The notes beneath the pieces were generated by a model. It was given only the letters and a program-made list of their open reading frames with translations. It did no database searches and was not told where the DNA came from. Of a DNA stretch of 64,000 nucleotides, positions 1 through 14,530 are shown piece after piece. Position 1 is the stretch's first letter, and every line of letters begins with the position of its first letter. A program made the translations under genes and the position numbers. The stretch is from Viscum album (lineage: Eukaryota; Streptophyta; Magnoliopsida; Santalales; Viscaceae): contig OY728142.1 of the NCBI GenBank assembly GCA_963277665.1, positions 9,438,001 to 9,502,000 on the forward strand. The letters are read 5' to 3'.

Positions 1-2900
1 AACATGGTTTTGTTTACATCTACCTCACCGTGATTATGGTGTGTTACCCTTATTTATAATGTGTCCCATAATTAATATCCAAATATTGAAAATTTTTAAA
101 GTGTATTATCTTTAGTTCTTCCAAATATTATAAACTAATTCTTCCCAAAATTCAGAATCCTGAAACCTGTTATCATGTGAGATTGTGTTTCAGGGAATGA
201 CCCACACATTTTGTACCAAATAAATTCCATATTATTCTCCCAACCACGAATCATAGTTCATTCTATACCCATGGTCCATTATTTTCATTCTTCTAGATAT
301 AAAAATACAGTGTTATCTTACACCATTTCCTAGAAACATTTGAAATTGAAGTAGTAATGAAACTCATCTAGGAATCCTCATGTGATGAAAACTTATCTCA
401 TGGTGTGATAATTATCAAACATATTTCATGATGGATAATTATTTTCATAATACAAAGATTAACTACACATATGATGGTTTACCCCATTATTCATGGGATC
501 ATAAAACATAAAATCCTATGTTGAATGGAATGGAACAAATATTCTCTAAATTTAACATCCACCATATCTTATTCCATTTCATATCCATTATAATATTCTA
601 ATTTAAATATCTGTAGGTCTCGATGATCTATTATACTGGGAAAAAACACTTAAGATGACATTGCAGTTTTTTGGGAAGATATTTTTGTTAAACTATCAGT
701 TGAAAAAGTTTGTTATGATGTTTCAGTGTGGTTCTAAAGAAATTTTTCTAAAAAATATAAAGGACAGTGGAGATATATATGATATCTAACTACTTATAAT
801 GATATAGAGTTTGGAGTTACATAATAATGAGTAGAATCAATGTATAGAATCTTTGGAAGGTGTTCAGTATGTTTTATTATAAGTTGATGGTATTTGCAAT
901 TATATTAAAAAATATTGGGTTCTAATATTTGGTGGAAGGGTAATTTTTTTTAAAGAAAAGTAATTTTCTCATGCATGTAGAAAATATGTATGAAAAACTA
1001 CCAATGTTTAATAAAGTTGAAAAAATTAATATTTGAGGTCATATAATTAAAATATTTTAATGGAATGTGTTTTTAGAAAATTATAATGTTTTATGAATCA
1101 TATAGATTTTAAAAAAATGAATAAGTGTATAAACTTGGTAAATTTATATGAAAGAATCATTATCTAAGTTATTTTTCTACTAATGGTAAAATCAAATCAT
1201 TGTATATTAGTGAACCAAGAGTGTTTCAAAAAATATTTATGGTAGATAAATCATTTTGTGAAGATTCATTGATGACTATAAATATGTCTCTAACCAAAAA
1301 ATTTAATGTTTCCAACGCTTAACAGATATTTGGTCTCAAAATTCTTATAAGATTTCATTGAATGTTTTCTCTAAATGAAGTAGGTTTGTGAATATTATTT
1401 GGGTAGAGGAAAGGGAATTGTGTCTATATGACCAAGTGATATTCATGAAAGGTAGATAATTTTTGATAATGTGGTGAATTTCATGAATATCTAAAAACGT
1501 TGACTGAATGTTTGATGTTCCACTACATATAAAAATGTTTTAAGAAATTTGGTAGATGGTGACAAAATTGTGAAATGATTTTTCGAAATTGGTAGTTCCA
1601 TGAACCATAAATAATTTCCAATAAATTATATGGTAAATTGATATTCACCATTTAGCTGAAATTATATCTTAATGAAATTCCATATGAGTCATTAAAATAT
1701 TTATTCAAGAAATCAATAAAATAATGTTATAGAGGATATGTTTATACACACATGTACAAAGAGTAGTCTGCATTCAATGTGTGATTGGCAGTGAACCTGG
1801 TTGGATAGTTAGCCTTCAATGAACATTATAATAGTAGAGTGAAATATTAATTTGTAACATCATAGCATTTAATTTTCAATATCAGTGAACTAGCCCATTT
1901 GTGGGTGAACCACGTAAAACTATTGGTTCTTTTCCACGTTTTCATTTCAGTTCACAAATTTGAATGAAAATGAGAGATAATATAGTACAGATAAAACATG
2001 AAACAATATCTGGGAGGGGAAATGATTTAATATTTAATTCCTTCATTCAACCCACCCATCATTATGTTATTCAACATAGTGTTCATAAAAATTGATACCA
2101 ATGATAAAGGATAATACAAGTGTGTCACTCTTATCATAAGACATAGAATTAGTCAATCACAAATGGAATCCACCCTTCATAGTGAGTCTCAAACTATAAA
2201 AAAATATATAGGGAACTAATTCTAATCATTTGGCATGGATGTGTATACAAATATGATTCAAAATATCTCATACATTATTGATATATAGGATTCATCAAAT
2301 GATGAATGAGGAGAACTTGATATATATCACAAAGAAATCAATGCTTTAGGAGGACCCTTATCCAACACTATCTTTATTAAATTAATGTCATTAAAATACT
2401 CATATTCCATGTTGTAAAAGTTGTTAAACACATACATAAGTGATAAAAAATTTAGATAATGTAAGGATAAACTATTATTGAACATTTATGAGGACCTTCG
2501 GATTCAGCCTAATAAATCTATGAAAGCATCACTTAATAGGGAGAATTTTATTGTGGAGTACATTCATAGTCTCTAAAAAATATAAGATTATGTGATAATG
2601 GAGATATTGATATTAAGAATATTTCCACCCTGATTCAATTTGTATGTCTCTATACATGATGTTAATGATCGTAATGATATTAATTTAATTGAATGCATGA
2701 AATATGATGGACAAAACCATTTCAATTATATAATTCATAATAAAATATTTCATTACAATAAATTATAATGATATTTTGTTTTAACAATTTCAGAGAATTT
2801 GGACAAAATATTAACTAAAAAAACACATATATATATATATTAACTATTAGATATAGTTTCCTCTATTTAATAAAATAATTAATAAAAAAATATTTAACAT
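1..2900. other. AT-rich stretch with no identifiable gene
   Basis: No reading frame of useful length or recognisable protein is visible on either strand. The sequence has the same AT-rich, CpG-poor character as the retroelement remnants further on and is probably old transposon DNA. Around 1,762-1,800 the string gagtagtctgcattcaatg and its surroundings weakly resemble the GC-rich core found in the large LTRs at 40-60 kb, but the match is too poor to call. Confidence 0.4.
2824..2841. repeat. AT dinucleotide microsatellite
   Basis: A short uninterrupted run of alternating A and T following aaacac. It is ordinary simple-sequence DNA in an AT-rich background. Confidence 0.85.
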
Positions 2901-4503
2901 TCACATAAATTAAAATCATAAGATACACTTATAGATATATCACTAGTAATAATTTTCATTTTAACCTAGGGAAATGGAAACATAAGAAGGGGGTTATCTT
3001 ATATAATAGTTAATTATAAACATAAGTTATAACAATAAAAGACCATAAGTGACGATAACATGAGTTTATGAGTATAATAAGGATACATAATAAAGGAATT
3101 CAAAATAATGCTAAGATCGTAGACCAGATTGTAATGAATAGAATAACATAAATTTGTGGAATATTCTAGAAATGTGTTAACAACAATGAATATATAATAT
3201 CCTAAAATAAAAAGTTACATAGAATATTTTAACATAAAATGAACAGGAAAATATTATTGACAAAATCATTATGACCAGTCCTTTGTAAAAAAACTCTTTA
3301 TGTCTGGGCCTTTGTATATTATAAGATATTAACATAAACCAATGCATTATAGGGTGATATATGATCCCATCCATCCTCATATATACATATGTTTTCCATA
3401 AGAATAAAATCATCCATCATAAAGAACCCATGGAATGAAAATCGGTTTTGTTACATTTTCTCTTCGCATCACATAAAAATATTTTATGAATTAGATTGAT
3501 TGACACATAAATTTCAACAATAGTCATAATATTATATACTCATGGAAAATGAATAGTTATACAATGAAATTCTGATACTGTGGAAGCAAATTGACACCAA
3601 ATAAGATAACACTTAGTATTTAGTCCATATAGATAAATGTTATATGGTTTATTCAATACATTACCATCAAATCTATGTATGTTAAAATAGATAATCACCA
3701 TTAGTCAAAGGAATTTCAATAGGGTACACATAGAAGGGAAAAATTCTATTAAAGGTTTTTCATATTCATAGTGGGTGATTAGGAAATAAAAAAAAGTAGT
3801 GATGGATCATTTATTTTGTATAAATAAAAAGTAAATGGGACACCTGGAGAAATAATATGAATGGTATCACTTAAAAAATATCCCCATTCAGTCATAAGAA
3901 CTGTCAAAGAAATGTGGATTAGAATAAAAATCATTTTGGAGTTTTATAAAAACCAATTTAGATATAATTAATATCCCTCATATTTTAAAAGAATATTAAA
4001 TGAAATATTTTACAAAAAATGAAAAAAATAATTAATTTCAGAAATTAAGAAAACATGGAAATAAAGATTAAAAAAAATGAAAAAATTTGTCTAAATATGT
4101 GTTCACAATGAAACAATAAAGGAGAGTTTTTTGTTGAATATGAACCTTACAAAAAATATTAAAATTGTTTTATTTGGAAATATTTGAAAATTAAGTAATA
4201 TTAGTTAAAAATGAAAATTTTGAATTTTAAATACAAAAATATGGTATATAAAAATTTAGGATTCAATTTTAAAATAAGAGTAACAATTAATTTCATGTTT
4301 ATTGTATAAAAAAACATAAGTTGATAAAAACATTTCAAAAAATAAAATTCAATTCAATTATATTTATATAAATGTGAAAAAAAAGATCATACGGATAATT
4401 GGACATTAATAAATTAATTGTTATATTGTAATTAAATACTACAAAAATCATTAAATAGATTATCACATTTTAGATATCTCTGTTATAAAATGAGGGTGGG
4501 AAA
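2900..4503 (+). repeat. Internal-region remnant of a G2-type retroelement, plus orientation
   Basis: This block and 9,745-11,288 look like diverged direct copies about 6.75 kb apart. Both carry a gggaatggaaac-type string, then a series of matching landmarks, and both end in a purine tract (gagggtgggaaaa near 4,492; gaggttgggaaaa near 11,276) that looks like the polypurine tract before a plus-strand 3' LTR. No coding sequence is visible. The pairing was made by eye and the edges are approximate. Confidence 0.35.
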
Positions 4504-6150
4504 ATAAACCTTATAGATCATGTATAATTTAAATAAAAACCCTTGAATGAGAAAAATCATGGAAGTGAACATTAGACACCAAAAATAAATTATAATTAAT
4601 CATATAATATAATAAATTTGCAATATATACACCGAAAAAAATTAAATTGGTTTATAAAAATAATATTATTTAAATAAATTATAATTCAGTACAAAAAACC
4701 ATTTCATGTAATAGAATCATTAAGGTAATAATCATTTGATAATTTGGATATAAGGAAGAGTTTTAAAAACCAATAAAATGTGAAAGAAATGAATTATAAA
4801 TTATTTATTGGTTATATTGAATCAATTATAGAATAATAGCATTTAATAAAAATAATTTAACTCAATGGAAGGAAATTCAGTTAGCCAATCCCATTATAGA
4901 GTTTGTAACATTTGATTAAAAAAATTAAAAAATTTACTAGGAATATAAAATTGAATATCATGAAATATAAGTTAATATTGTTAAAAATAACAATAGGGTA
5001 GAAATTTCACTATATAAAACAAAATGTGGGGCATATCATCAACATTTCTCAAGTTACTAAAATATAATATAAGTAATTTTTATTATATTACAATTTTTTT
5101 AATGAAACCCATTTAATGGATATTTTTAAAATGGATTATTAAATTACATGAATAATTATTAGATCCATATTAAAAATAATAATGTTTCATCGAATACAAA
5201 TATATAGATACTTCATTTTTTATAAGAATTATATCTCATGGGGGAACATTAATATTATAAACCCTTACAGCTTATGTACCTTATGATTCAATACCACATG
5301 AATAAAATAAAAAAGAATATAATATTTAATATAATATAATATAATATAATCATGAAATAAAATTAAAAAAATTATTCAATTTCACCATACTAAATAAAAC
5401 ATAGTGTATAACATAAATATGTCTATATGAATTGAAATCTGGGGAAATGAACCATTTCCTTGTCTGACCACTTAGTCGAATTCACTTGAACCTCCTGTAA
5501 AAAATATAACTATAATAATATTAAATTTTTTGACCTTATAATATACATTAACATTTATATACTTCATTTAGGATCATTTAATCTCTATATGTTTGTTAGT
5601 TATATCATATTTTTTATCATAAGGTGTTATAAGAATCAATAGTCTTGTGCATCAATTATGATGTTAATTTTAGTACCCATTATTTGATAACAGGTTCATA
5701 CTTAATAGATAATTAATAATAATATAATATTTAACTTATATTAATTTATAAATTTTTTATATCATTAAATAAGTGTTTTAGTTATGTTGAATGAAAATAT
5801 AATCATTGTCATCTTATTTTAGTAATTTGACTGATGAAAAAAGATATTTTAAAAATATGTTGAATAGTTTATAGAAACATTCCAGAACCATTTACCCAAT
5901 AAACATATTTTTATTAAATGAAAACAATATTTATATTTAAGTTTCTATGGTCATCCATAATATTCTTTTATACCATCAACCATGTAGGTTGTTAAACTGA
6001 CCCAAATAAGAACCTTATATAACTCTATAGGAGAGTATAATTGAGGATGTTTATAATATAAATATACTATATAAATAGTGATTAATTAATATTTTCTTAA
6101 ATTTGTTAATCATATTAAATTTTTTATGGATATAAATATAAATTAAAATA
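4504..6150 (+). mobile_element. Possible G2 LTR start, plus orientation, degraded
   Basis: The sequence just after the purine tract (aaataaaccttatagatcatg) resembles the LTR start tgtaacaccatgaaat seen in reverse complement at 61,400-61,415 and directly at 47,433. I could not find the TATA box or the GC-rich core expected 1 kb further on, so this copy is either truncated or very decayed. Confidence 0.25.
5327..5350. repeat. (ATAAT)n microsatellite
   Basis: About five perfect tandem copies of a pentanucleotide of type ataat, ending at catgaaataa. Simple-sequence DNA with no gene next to it. Confidence 0.85.
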
Positions 6151-8110
6151 AAAAATTAAAAATGTTACTTTATGTACTTAGTTGTCCACACAATGCAAGG
6201 CTATCAGTTTCAATCACCAATGATTGAGAAAGAATAATGGTGAATAATATGTTTTAACTTCATGATAATAATAGTATTATATATTTAAAAAATTTATTCA
6301 CTTCCATCCTTGTTACGTGTTAAAACATTTTGTGTTACAAAAAGGGAATATGTTGCTTCATGGAGGTGGTAGACTGCACAAACACATGATAAATGTTCTT
6401 TTTTTCTATGTGTATAAGAAAAAATAAATAATGGTTGTTAAATTAAAATGAAAAAAATTGTGAATAGTAATAGTAATAAATTCATTATATTAAAATGTAT
6501 TTTTATTGTGGTAAAATAAAAAAGTGTCGAAAAAAACTATACAGAATGAAGAAACTTATATAAAAAAATTAATCATCTCTTGTGAATATGGTTTATATTT
6601 TATGGGTTTTGGGAAAAAAAAATATCCCAAAGGAAATATAAAGTTTTTAAGGATATAGTGGAGGTGAAATAGAATAATCTATATGATAAATTTGTTAAAA
6701 TAATTGTGGAATGGTGTGGTGGATGTTTTCAACTTTTATAAATGAATGGAATGATATTTTTTGGTGTACTCGTTACTTTTCAATAATAAAATGTTACCAT
6801 TAAAGGTTAAAATGGTCCAAAGGTGAAAAATATGAAATGGAAATAGTTATTGGGATTATAATTCTCTCCACTACTAATTTTTGATAACACATTAAGCGAT
6901 TTAATGAATTTTCAATTCAATTTTTTATCTTTTACCCTAATATATTTTTACCTTGGTAATACATTTTTTACCTTGAAAATTAATATTAATTAACCAAATT
7001 AAAAATTACCTTATTGAATAATCTTAAAATGATGGTTTCATGTTTTAGAATCATTTTATAAAAAAAATCAATGGGTGGGAAAGATAAATTTTAGATTAAA
7101 TTTATATAATGCATTAAAACTTATTTTTAAAGAAAGTGCGTTTTAGGTTTAAATTTAATTTTTTTTGTTATACATATAAATGTTTTCATCAAACATGAAC
7201 TAAATTTTATTATTAAGAAAAAATTCATTAAAATCATTCTAAAACACAATACTTCTATTAAATTTCTTAATAAAAAATAAAATATTAATTTTTTTAAAAT
7301 TATGATAAAATTTTACCAAGGTTCAAAAAATTAAAAATTATTTTTTAAAGTAAAAAATATAATTTTAAATTTCCTAATTTTTCTCCAAGAATAAAAATTT
7401 AACAAATTAAATTTTTTTACAAAATTTTATTCATTAATCAAATTTTCATAAATTTGTAAAATTTAAAATTTTAGTAAAAATAATACTTTTAACTATTTAC
7501 TTAAAATGCATTTTTGTAGAAAAATATCAAAATAAATATTATGATGATATTGAAATGATCAATCCAAAAATTAATATCATTTTATAAAACTATAATTTAA
7601 AAATATCTAATTTTATTAAATGAAATTCTATATATATAAAAATCAACTTTTACTAAAACTGGCCATTTCAAACCTTAAGTGTTTTACTTCTAATTAAATT
7701 GAAAAAAAAAATTACTATAATTTTTTATATTTTCTATTGGTTAATTATTCGGGTGTTTTCTTATAAATATTCATCAAATATGTTTTCAATCATTTATTAT
7801 CAGTGTTTCATGTGAATTAAACAATCAAAAATGGTATTCATAAAAAAAATACACAAAAACAGTTTGTTACATTAAACCCCTTAAATAAATTGCATCCTTA
7901 GAATATACATTATTACTCATTCATGATATTAGATAAGGTTATTCTAAAATTATTTATCATTTTGGATATAACATCTAATATTATATCTACCTTACCTTAT
8001 TAAGATATATTAAGTTACTTATCATTCTTCAGACAACATTAATATATCATAAAATCATATACTAATATATATATATAATTCGATCGATCTTTTTCCAAAA
8101 TTTACCTTCC
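6150..8110 (-). mobile_element. G2 LTR fragment, minus orientation, degraded
   Basis: One copy of the GC-rich core of the G2 LTR leader lies at about 6,350-6,400 (ttcatggaggtggtagactg followed by cacaaacacatgat), in the same orientation as the arrays at 40.8, 51.5 and 59.3 kb. A pyrimidine tract (ttaccttccccaaaac) at about 8,100 is a candidate for the complement of a polypurine tract, which would mark the LTR end there. Between them nothing coding is visible. Boundaries are guesses. Confidence 0.3.
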
Positions 8111-9745
8111 CCAAAACATATAGAAACCTGTGAGACAATAATATACAATGAAACTATATATTCTTCTTGAAATTAAGACTATACATAACCATAAAAGGGT
8201 TTTAATCACTAGGTTATAAAATCAAACACTACATGATATATAAAACCATCCAAAAAATTATTTAAACGTTATAAAAATCATCAGGAATCAATTATCAATC
8301 CCTTGGTTACCAATACTGTCTAAATTACATTTATAATATATATCATTCCTTATTATTTAAACATTAGGTGTATAATAAAATAATGAATTATCTATTCCTC
8401 AATAAATGTTTCTTTAACATATTTCTCCAAAAATATAATGTTATCATAAAATCACTTTTCATGGTTATTGATAATATATAATATATGTTTCCTCGAACAT
8501 TAAATAAAATCTAATAGATAAAAATCCATATATTGTTCAAAAAAACTCGTGAATCTTATAATTTAATTAAGTATAAATGATAAATATCTCTCATTAATAG
8601 AAAAAAACTATGAGTATCAATATTTTTTCTATAGTTTGATATCAACCATTATATCATAGGTAGAACTATGAAACTGTCCTTTTCAATCATAAAAATATTA
8701 TACTAAAATAGTAAATAATGTATGTTTTAAATTTTATATTGTTATAACACATAGTATCTTCTATTTACATACACTTATAAACATCATTTTCAGGATCCAA
8801 TTAGAAAAAAATACTAAAACCAAAATTGTTATATTAATATCAAATATATGAATTTGAAAACATCAATCCAAAAATTTATTCTCCTAGGACACATTTTTTA
8901 AACATATAATACTTTTGATTCAACTTATGAACATATTTATTTAATAAATGGTAATATATTGTAAATTTTTTGTTATATAACCTAATTATTAAGCTTCATA
9001 CTCTAAAAATATATAATGATTTACAAATATAATGTTATTACCTAATGAAAATCCCCTTGGAGTGTCAGACTGGGTGTACATTTTGGCCTCTTTAACATGC
9101 ACTGTGTCACAATAAGTTTAATACCAAATCCAAATTTTTTATGGTTATTACCTCTAGGTACATATAGTCCAGATACTAAAATCACATATACTATCTATAT
9201 AGTTATTTCATTTCTCCGAATACGATATACTAAAAATTTCACATAAATTTTATGATCTTACACTACACATTGTCTTATCCCATAGATTTACTGTAGTTAT
9301 CTTATCCCAATATCCAAAATCATAAAATATTTACTATTATTTTAAATGATCTAAAGGTTTGTCTATAAATATTAAATAGTGACCAACCATAACTTATCAT
9401 AATTTTTTTAAATTAATAACTCTTAAATTATCCTCAATCGATAAGATCGTAATCGTAAAATTTATCTAACAAAAGATTTTGTGTCAACAATAAATGTCAT
9501 TAGACATCATCATATCAATTGCAATACATTAATAATTTTGTTTCATATAATAAATTGATATTATATTTTAGTCTTATATTATTAGAGTATTAGTAAAACA
9601 CATTAACTAAACAAACTTCTTTGATTTTCAACTAATGGAAAATTTTACATTCTCTAAGAAACCAATTAATCCATAAATTTTTTAAAATATCCCCAAAATT
9701 GTCCACATAAGATAATATTCAAAACACATCATACATATTAATTTT
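8110..9745 (-). repeat. G2-type internal fragment, minus orientation
   Basis: The segment around 9,055-9,115 (tgtcagactgggtgtaca, then ggcctctttaacatgcactg) can be aligned by eye with 38,005-38,070 and 55,260-55,325, which lie at the same place in two better defined G2 interiors. No open reading frame or protein similarity is seen. The rest of the stretch is AT-rich and anonymous. Confidence 0.3.
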
Positions 9746-11288
9746 CATATTAATCATTGGGGAATGGAAACAAATTAAACTATTGGCCTCAAATGACCAT
9801 AATATATAACCATAAGAAATAATAATCATATATATTATGTGAGTATAAGATGAGATTATTTGTATAATTTGGACACATAATAATGTTATACCCAACAATT
9901 CATTGATGATAAATCATGGAATTGGGAATTCAATTTCATAAAAATGTGCAATATCAAATACAGAAGCCATTAATATGTAATGTATCCTAACATAAAAATA
10001 CTAGATACATATAAGTGTATAAAAATCATAATAATAGAAAACTAAGATGATAAAACCAATATGACCATGCTTATGTGAAGGAAATTATAATTTTCATCAT
10101 TTCTCATATTTTTTTATATAAAAATTAAATAATGCATTGGAGTGTGATATAGGACCATAGTCGTCATCATCCCTACATATAAGTTCCATAAGGAATAAAT
10201 CATTCATCGTAAACAACCTAAGGAAATAAGATGGGTTTCGTAAAATATCTAATTGGTATCACAAAAAATATATCAAAATTAATATTTATTGATACAAAAG
10301 TATCAAAAATGGAGATATCATGATAAAACCCTTAAAGATAACTATGAATATAATGAAAATGATTTCTACACTAGTTAAATTCCCTTTACATATGATAACA
10401 CATGGTATTTAGAAATATATATAAATCATATAAATTTTATTTAAAACATCCATAATCAATATATGTATCAATAGTTAGGTAAACACACTCTAATAAAATG
10501 AATTCAAATAGGGCACTCATGATGTAAATAAAATGGAATAAATTTTCATACTTTTCAAAGTGTATGATTAGGAAAGGAAAAAATAATGATGGATATTTTA
10601 TTCGATAGAAAAGGATATTATATAATCCATCCCGGGAAACAAGGGGTATGGTATAATTTTAATAATATCCATAATAAAGAATAATATATGTCCCTGGTAA
10701 ATGACTTATATGGAAAAAATGATGATTATTAGATAAATATTTTTTTAAATAAGAAATATCATTGATATTTTGAATTAATTGATAATAAATATATTATAAA
10801 ATTAGGAGATAAATAAGTTATTTTAGAAACCAAGAATACATATTGAAAATGATTCTTTATTAGTTTATAATGTTGATAGAAATTTCTATTCTGATAAAAA
10901 GTATAAACAAGTATTTTTTCAGAAAATTTCCAATATAGAAAATGTTAAAATGTTTTTATTTTTATAAATATTCAAATAAATTCATGGTTGTTGAAATTGA
11001 ACATATAAAATTATCATAAAACATATAGGGATAATAAATAAATGTGGGTTCAGAGATAAAATGTAAGAGAAAAATAATTTCCTACATAGTGTAATACTTT
11101 TATTGAAAAACAAATTAATTAAAATGGTTATATAACATCCAATTTAAAACAAGATAAAGAGGAAACAAATCTATTCAAGGATATAAAATGATGAAAATTA
11201 TTTTGATATTGAAAAATTTGACAACACAATTTTCTCAAATGGGTTATCACATTTGGGAGACCGCGATTTTAATATGAGGTTGGGAAAA
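9745..11288 (+). repeat. Internal-region remnant of a G2-type retroelement, second plus copy
   Basis: Diverged direct copy of 2.9-4.5 kb, with landmarks in the same order and ending in a purine tract (aatatgaggttgggaaaaga) immediately before the LTR-like sequence at 11,289. The short open frame on the minus strand across 11,198-11,413 spans this junction and is chance. Confidence 0.35.
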
Positions 11289-12546
11289 GAAACCCTATGG
11301 CTTGAGTATAATGTTAATACATAAAATATAATTATAAAGTTCAAGGAATTGAACTTAAAACACCATAAAAAAATATAACTCATGATAAAAATTAATAAAT
11401 TTGTAGTATACACATCATATAAAATTGTATTAGATCCTTAAAAATCATGTCTTTTGAAATTTGAATTAAGATAAGGAAACCATTTCATGTAAAAAAAATT
11501 CTAGTAAGAAAAATTTTTTATACCCAAATACATAATGATATGTTTCATTATAAATAAATTAAATCATTTAGATATCTTGTGATATACACAACACTGGGTT
11601 AAAACAAAATTTCTCTACAAAAATATGATTTAAAATTTAACATCAGGACCAATACATTATGTTGGCTTCTATGAATAGTAATAAATAAATTATAAAAATT
11701 ATAGAAAATATAAATTTCTAAAATAAATGCAATTGTAATATTTTTATTATAAAAAATAATTATTATTTCAATGAAAAGGAATTGTTTTTATGAAATTTTA
11801 TTTTTACTAAAAGGTGGTTTAGTCACGAATTGAGCACATAATATGAAGTTAATTTTTACCGTAGATAAAATAATTATTTTATAAAAATAAATTACTTATT
11901 TAAATCATTATATGATAAATATATTTGTGTTATTTTATTTTTTTCTAAAAAAAATCATATTTTGTGGAATAATGAAAAATAGAGATTTTTATTAGAAACT
12001 GCCATGTTAATTGAATTATTTACATAGTTAAATTATATTAAAATTTTGTTTTATAGAAAAATAAGATGAATTATTTTCAAATTGACCTATTTTATGTCAT
12101 TAGGTTCAATTTTTTTTATTAAATATAAATTCATTTTAGGCTTATGATAATTTTCTTTTTAGAAGCCTGTGTTTTCATCATGTTTGGATATCTAATTTTA
12201 ATTTGGTTTCTACCTATTCTATGAACTAAAAAAATAGACTATATATTTTTTATCAATATGGTTTGTACTATATAATTAGGTAAACATACATTTTTAACAT
12301 TATTTATTTTTAATGACCTAAAAAATGATTATCATGGATAAGGTAAAAATTTATTTTCCGAAGGGTAAAAATAAGATGAGAAGTTTTAAAATATCAACAA
12401 ACATATTAAAACACCTTTTTATGAAAATATATATACATTATAACACATATTGGTCAATAATTAAGCATTTTATAGGTTTATTTTATTATTAAAATGTGTG
12501 TGTAATTGATTCTTTTAAGAATTCAAATTTTGTCGTCTCCCTCACT

Positions 12547-12553
12547 TATAAAT
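12547..12553 (+). promoter_or_regulatory. TATA box of G2 LTR copy A2
   Basis: TATAAAT preceded by a C-rich stretch (gtctccctcact) and followed by ggtcacc. The same arrangement occurs at 48,475 (ctctcccccact, TATAAAA, ggctacc) and on the minus strand at 52,242. Conservation in separately inserted copies supports a core LTR promoter rather than a chance AT string. Confidence 0.5.
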
Positions 12554-12899
12554 GGTCACCCCTTCTTCTACCCTATTCAAAAAATCCAAAAAGGATTTTC
12601 AAGACCAATAAATTACCAAATAAATTACATAATATCATAAAAACATAATTTAGCAATTATTCTGATAATAAATCTATAATATTAAGGATTTCGATCCAAA
12701 CTATGTATGTTGTTGGGAGAACATGTAACATTCTTAAATTATCACATTTATTTTATTTCTTCTTGCACCTCCTTAAAATAGTAATAAATCAAGATATCAT
12801 ATAATCAACCGAATATAATATATACTAGGATGTTATAATGTTAATTTAATTAAATATATCCATCTCCACAACTATAAAATGAGAAATGAAATGGTTAAT

Positions 12900-13330
12900 C
12901 TGGTGTACAGTGAACTATTGCATCGTGAACCGATATAACATGTTTTCCATAAATATCTCACAAAAAAAGATATAATTATTGATTTAATTTTTAAATTTAA
13001 TATTCATGATATAATTATCCTTTTTAATTATAAAATACCATATAAATTATATCCTTCTATACTTTTTGAAATATGAAAATCTCACATTTGTGTACATCGA
13101 ACAACCGCATCACAAAGCGATGTGATTAATTTTTCACACACACATTACTTGAAGGATAATAAGGATAAATGTACTGAATAATTTTGATATAAATTAAATT
13201 ATATGTAATATTAAAAATTAATATATCATACTCTCCTTTACCCTCTCACCCATTAAGGGAATGATATTATCGCTAGTGCATACGTATGGCATACCGTCTC
13301 CACGAAACGATACAACTCATTTTCCAAGCC
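12900..13330 (-). repeat. ~185-bp tandem module, three copies (inverted relative to 40-60 kb copies)
   Basis: Three reverse-complement copies of the GC-rich core at about 12,925, 13,110 and 13,290; for example cataccgtctccacgaaacg in the third. Spacing is about 185 bp. The cores are local G+C maxima in an otherwise AT-rich sequence and retain CpGs. They lie downstream of the TATA box at 12,547 and so would be within the transcribed part of the LTR. Confidence 0.6.
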
Positions 13331-13699
13331 CAACATTCAATAATTATTGTAATAATGTTTATAAAGTGTTAAAATGATATTTATAACATTATTATCATTA
13401 TGTATATGATGTTCTTATATCCAATTTACATGAACATAAACATTCAAGACAAAACAAACACAAGAAATCAAGGAAATTAACACATGAAATAATAAAAATA
13501 TTGAAATATTATAAACTATAGGGTGTTAAAATGTTAAACAAGGATTATATATGATATTATAAATATAATTATCTCTTTGTTATAAATTAATAATGTTATT
13601 AAAACCATTATACATTTGGTTAAATAATACCCAACAAATGGAAAGTTTTAGATAAGGGAAAACATCTCAATTTCCCTTCATTGAGAAATATTTTATTAG

Positions 13700-14530
13700 T
13701 GTGCACCTAATTTCATTTATATAGTCCACATAGTAAAAATTTGATATGTTATATAATTATTTCATAATAATTAATGTTAATTTATGTTTCAGTGCTAATT
13801 CATTTCATCTTAGGGTATTTGACATAAAAATTACCAATTGGTGATGAATTTTATAACTAAATTTTTTTTCATTGAGTTATATTACATATAAATTATATTT
13901 GAAATTATAAGATTATGTGTGTAAATTATTTTGAATATTTTTTATTTACAATATTTTATGTGTATTTAAATTTTCTACAAATAATTGATTCTCTAATTAA
14001 TTATCTTTCAACATCATGATCATTGTATTTTATTTTTCTTCAATTTTAATTTCATTGATATATATTTGTTAATATGAACCTATTATTTTTTATGTGCTGT
14101 ATATACTATCCAATTGATTTATTTACATGAGTAACTACTTCTTAATGATGATTGATGTATAATTTCTCGATTATTCTTCATGTGGTTTCAAATTTAAAAT
14201 TTATAAATGATGTATAAATTATTGTATAATCTTCATTTATTTTGTGATATATTCATTTATGTTGAACAAATCACTCTATTGTAATAAATATTCCTTGAAA
14301 AGTACATTTTTATTAAATATAAATATTATTATATTATTTAAATGATTATTTCTATAAATATATAACTTTTTTACACATGTTTTTTAGTTTTAATGCAATT
14401 TTATTTACTAAGGAAATATTGATAAATTTTAATCCTTAATCAATATGGATATTTTATGATAAGGTATATTGGTTGATGAATTTAATGTAATATTAAATAT
14501 ATGAGGATGGTTTTAGTTAGGAATATGTTA
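13700..14530. other. AT-rich stretch with nothing recognisable
   Basis: About 0.8 kb of T-rich sequence between the decayed plus LTR and the minus LTR B. No frame, repeat core or promoter element could be supported on either strand. Confidence 0.4.

Larger units (their letters stand above)
11289..13700 (+). mobile_element. G2 LTR, plus orientation (copy A2), partial
   Basis: Starts after a polypurine-like tract, has a TATA box 1.26 kb later at 12,547 in the context tccctcacttataaatgg, then at 12,710-12,765 a block (gagaacatgtaacattcttaaa followed by attttatttcttc) shared with LTR D at 48,645-48,690 and, reverse-complemented, with LTRs C, E and F. It then has three reverse-complement copies of the GC-rich core at ~12,925, ~13,110 and ~13,290. 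This order (start, TATA, leader block, core array) is the G2 LTR order read 5' to 3'. Landmarks expected further on are not found, so the LTR appears truncated near 13.4-13.7 kb. Confidence 0.5.
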
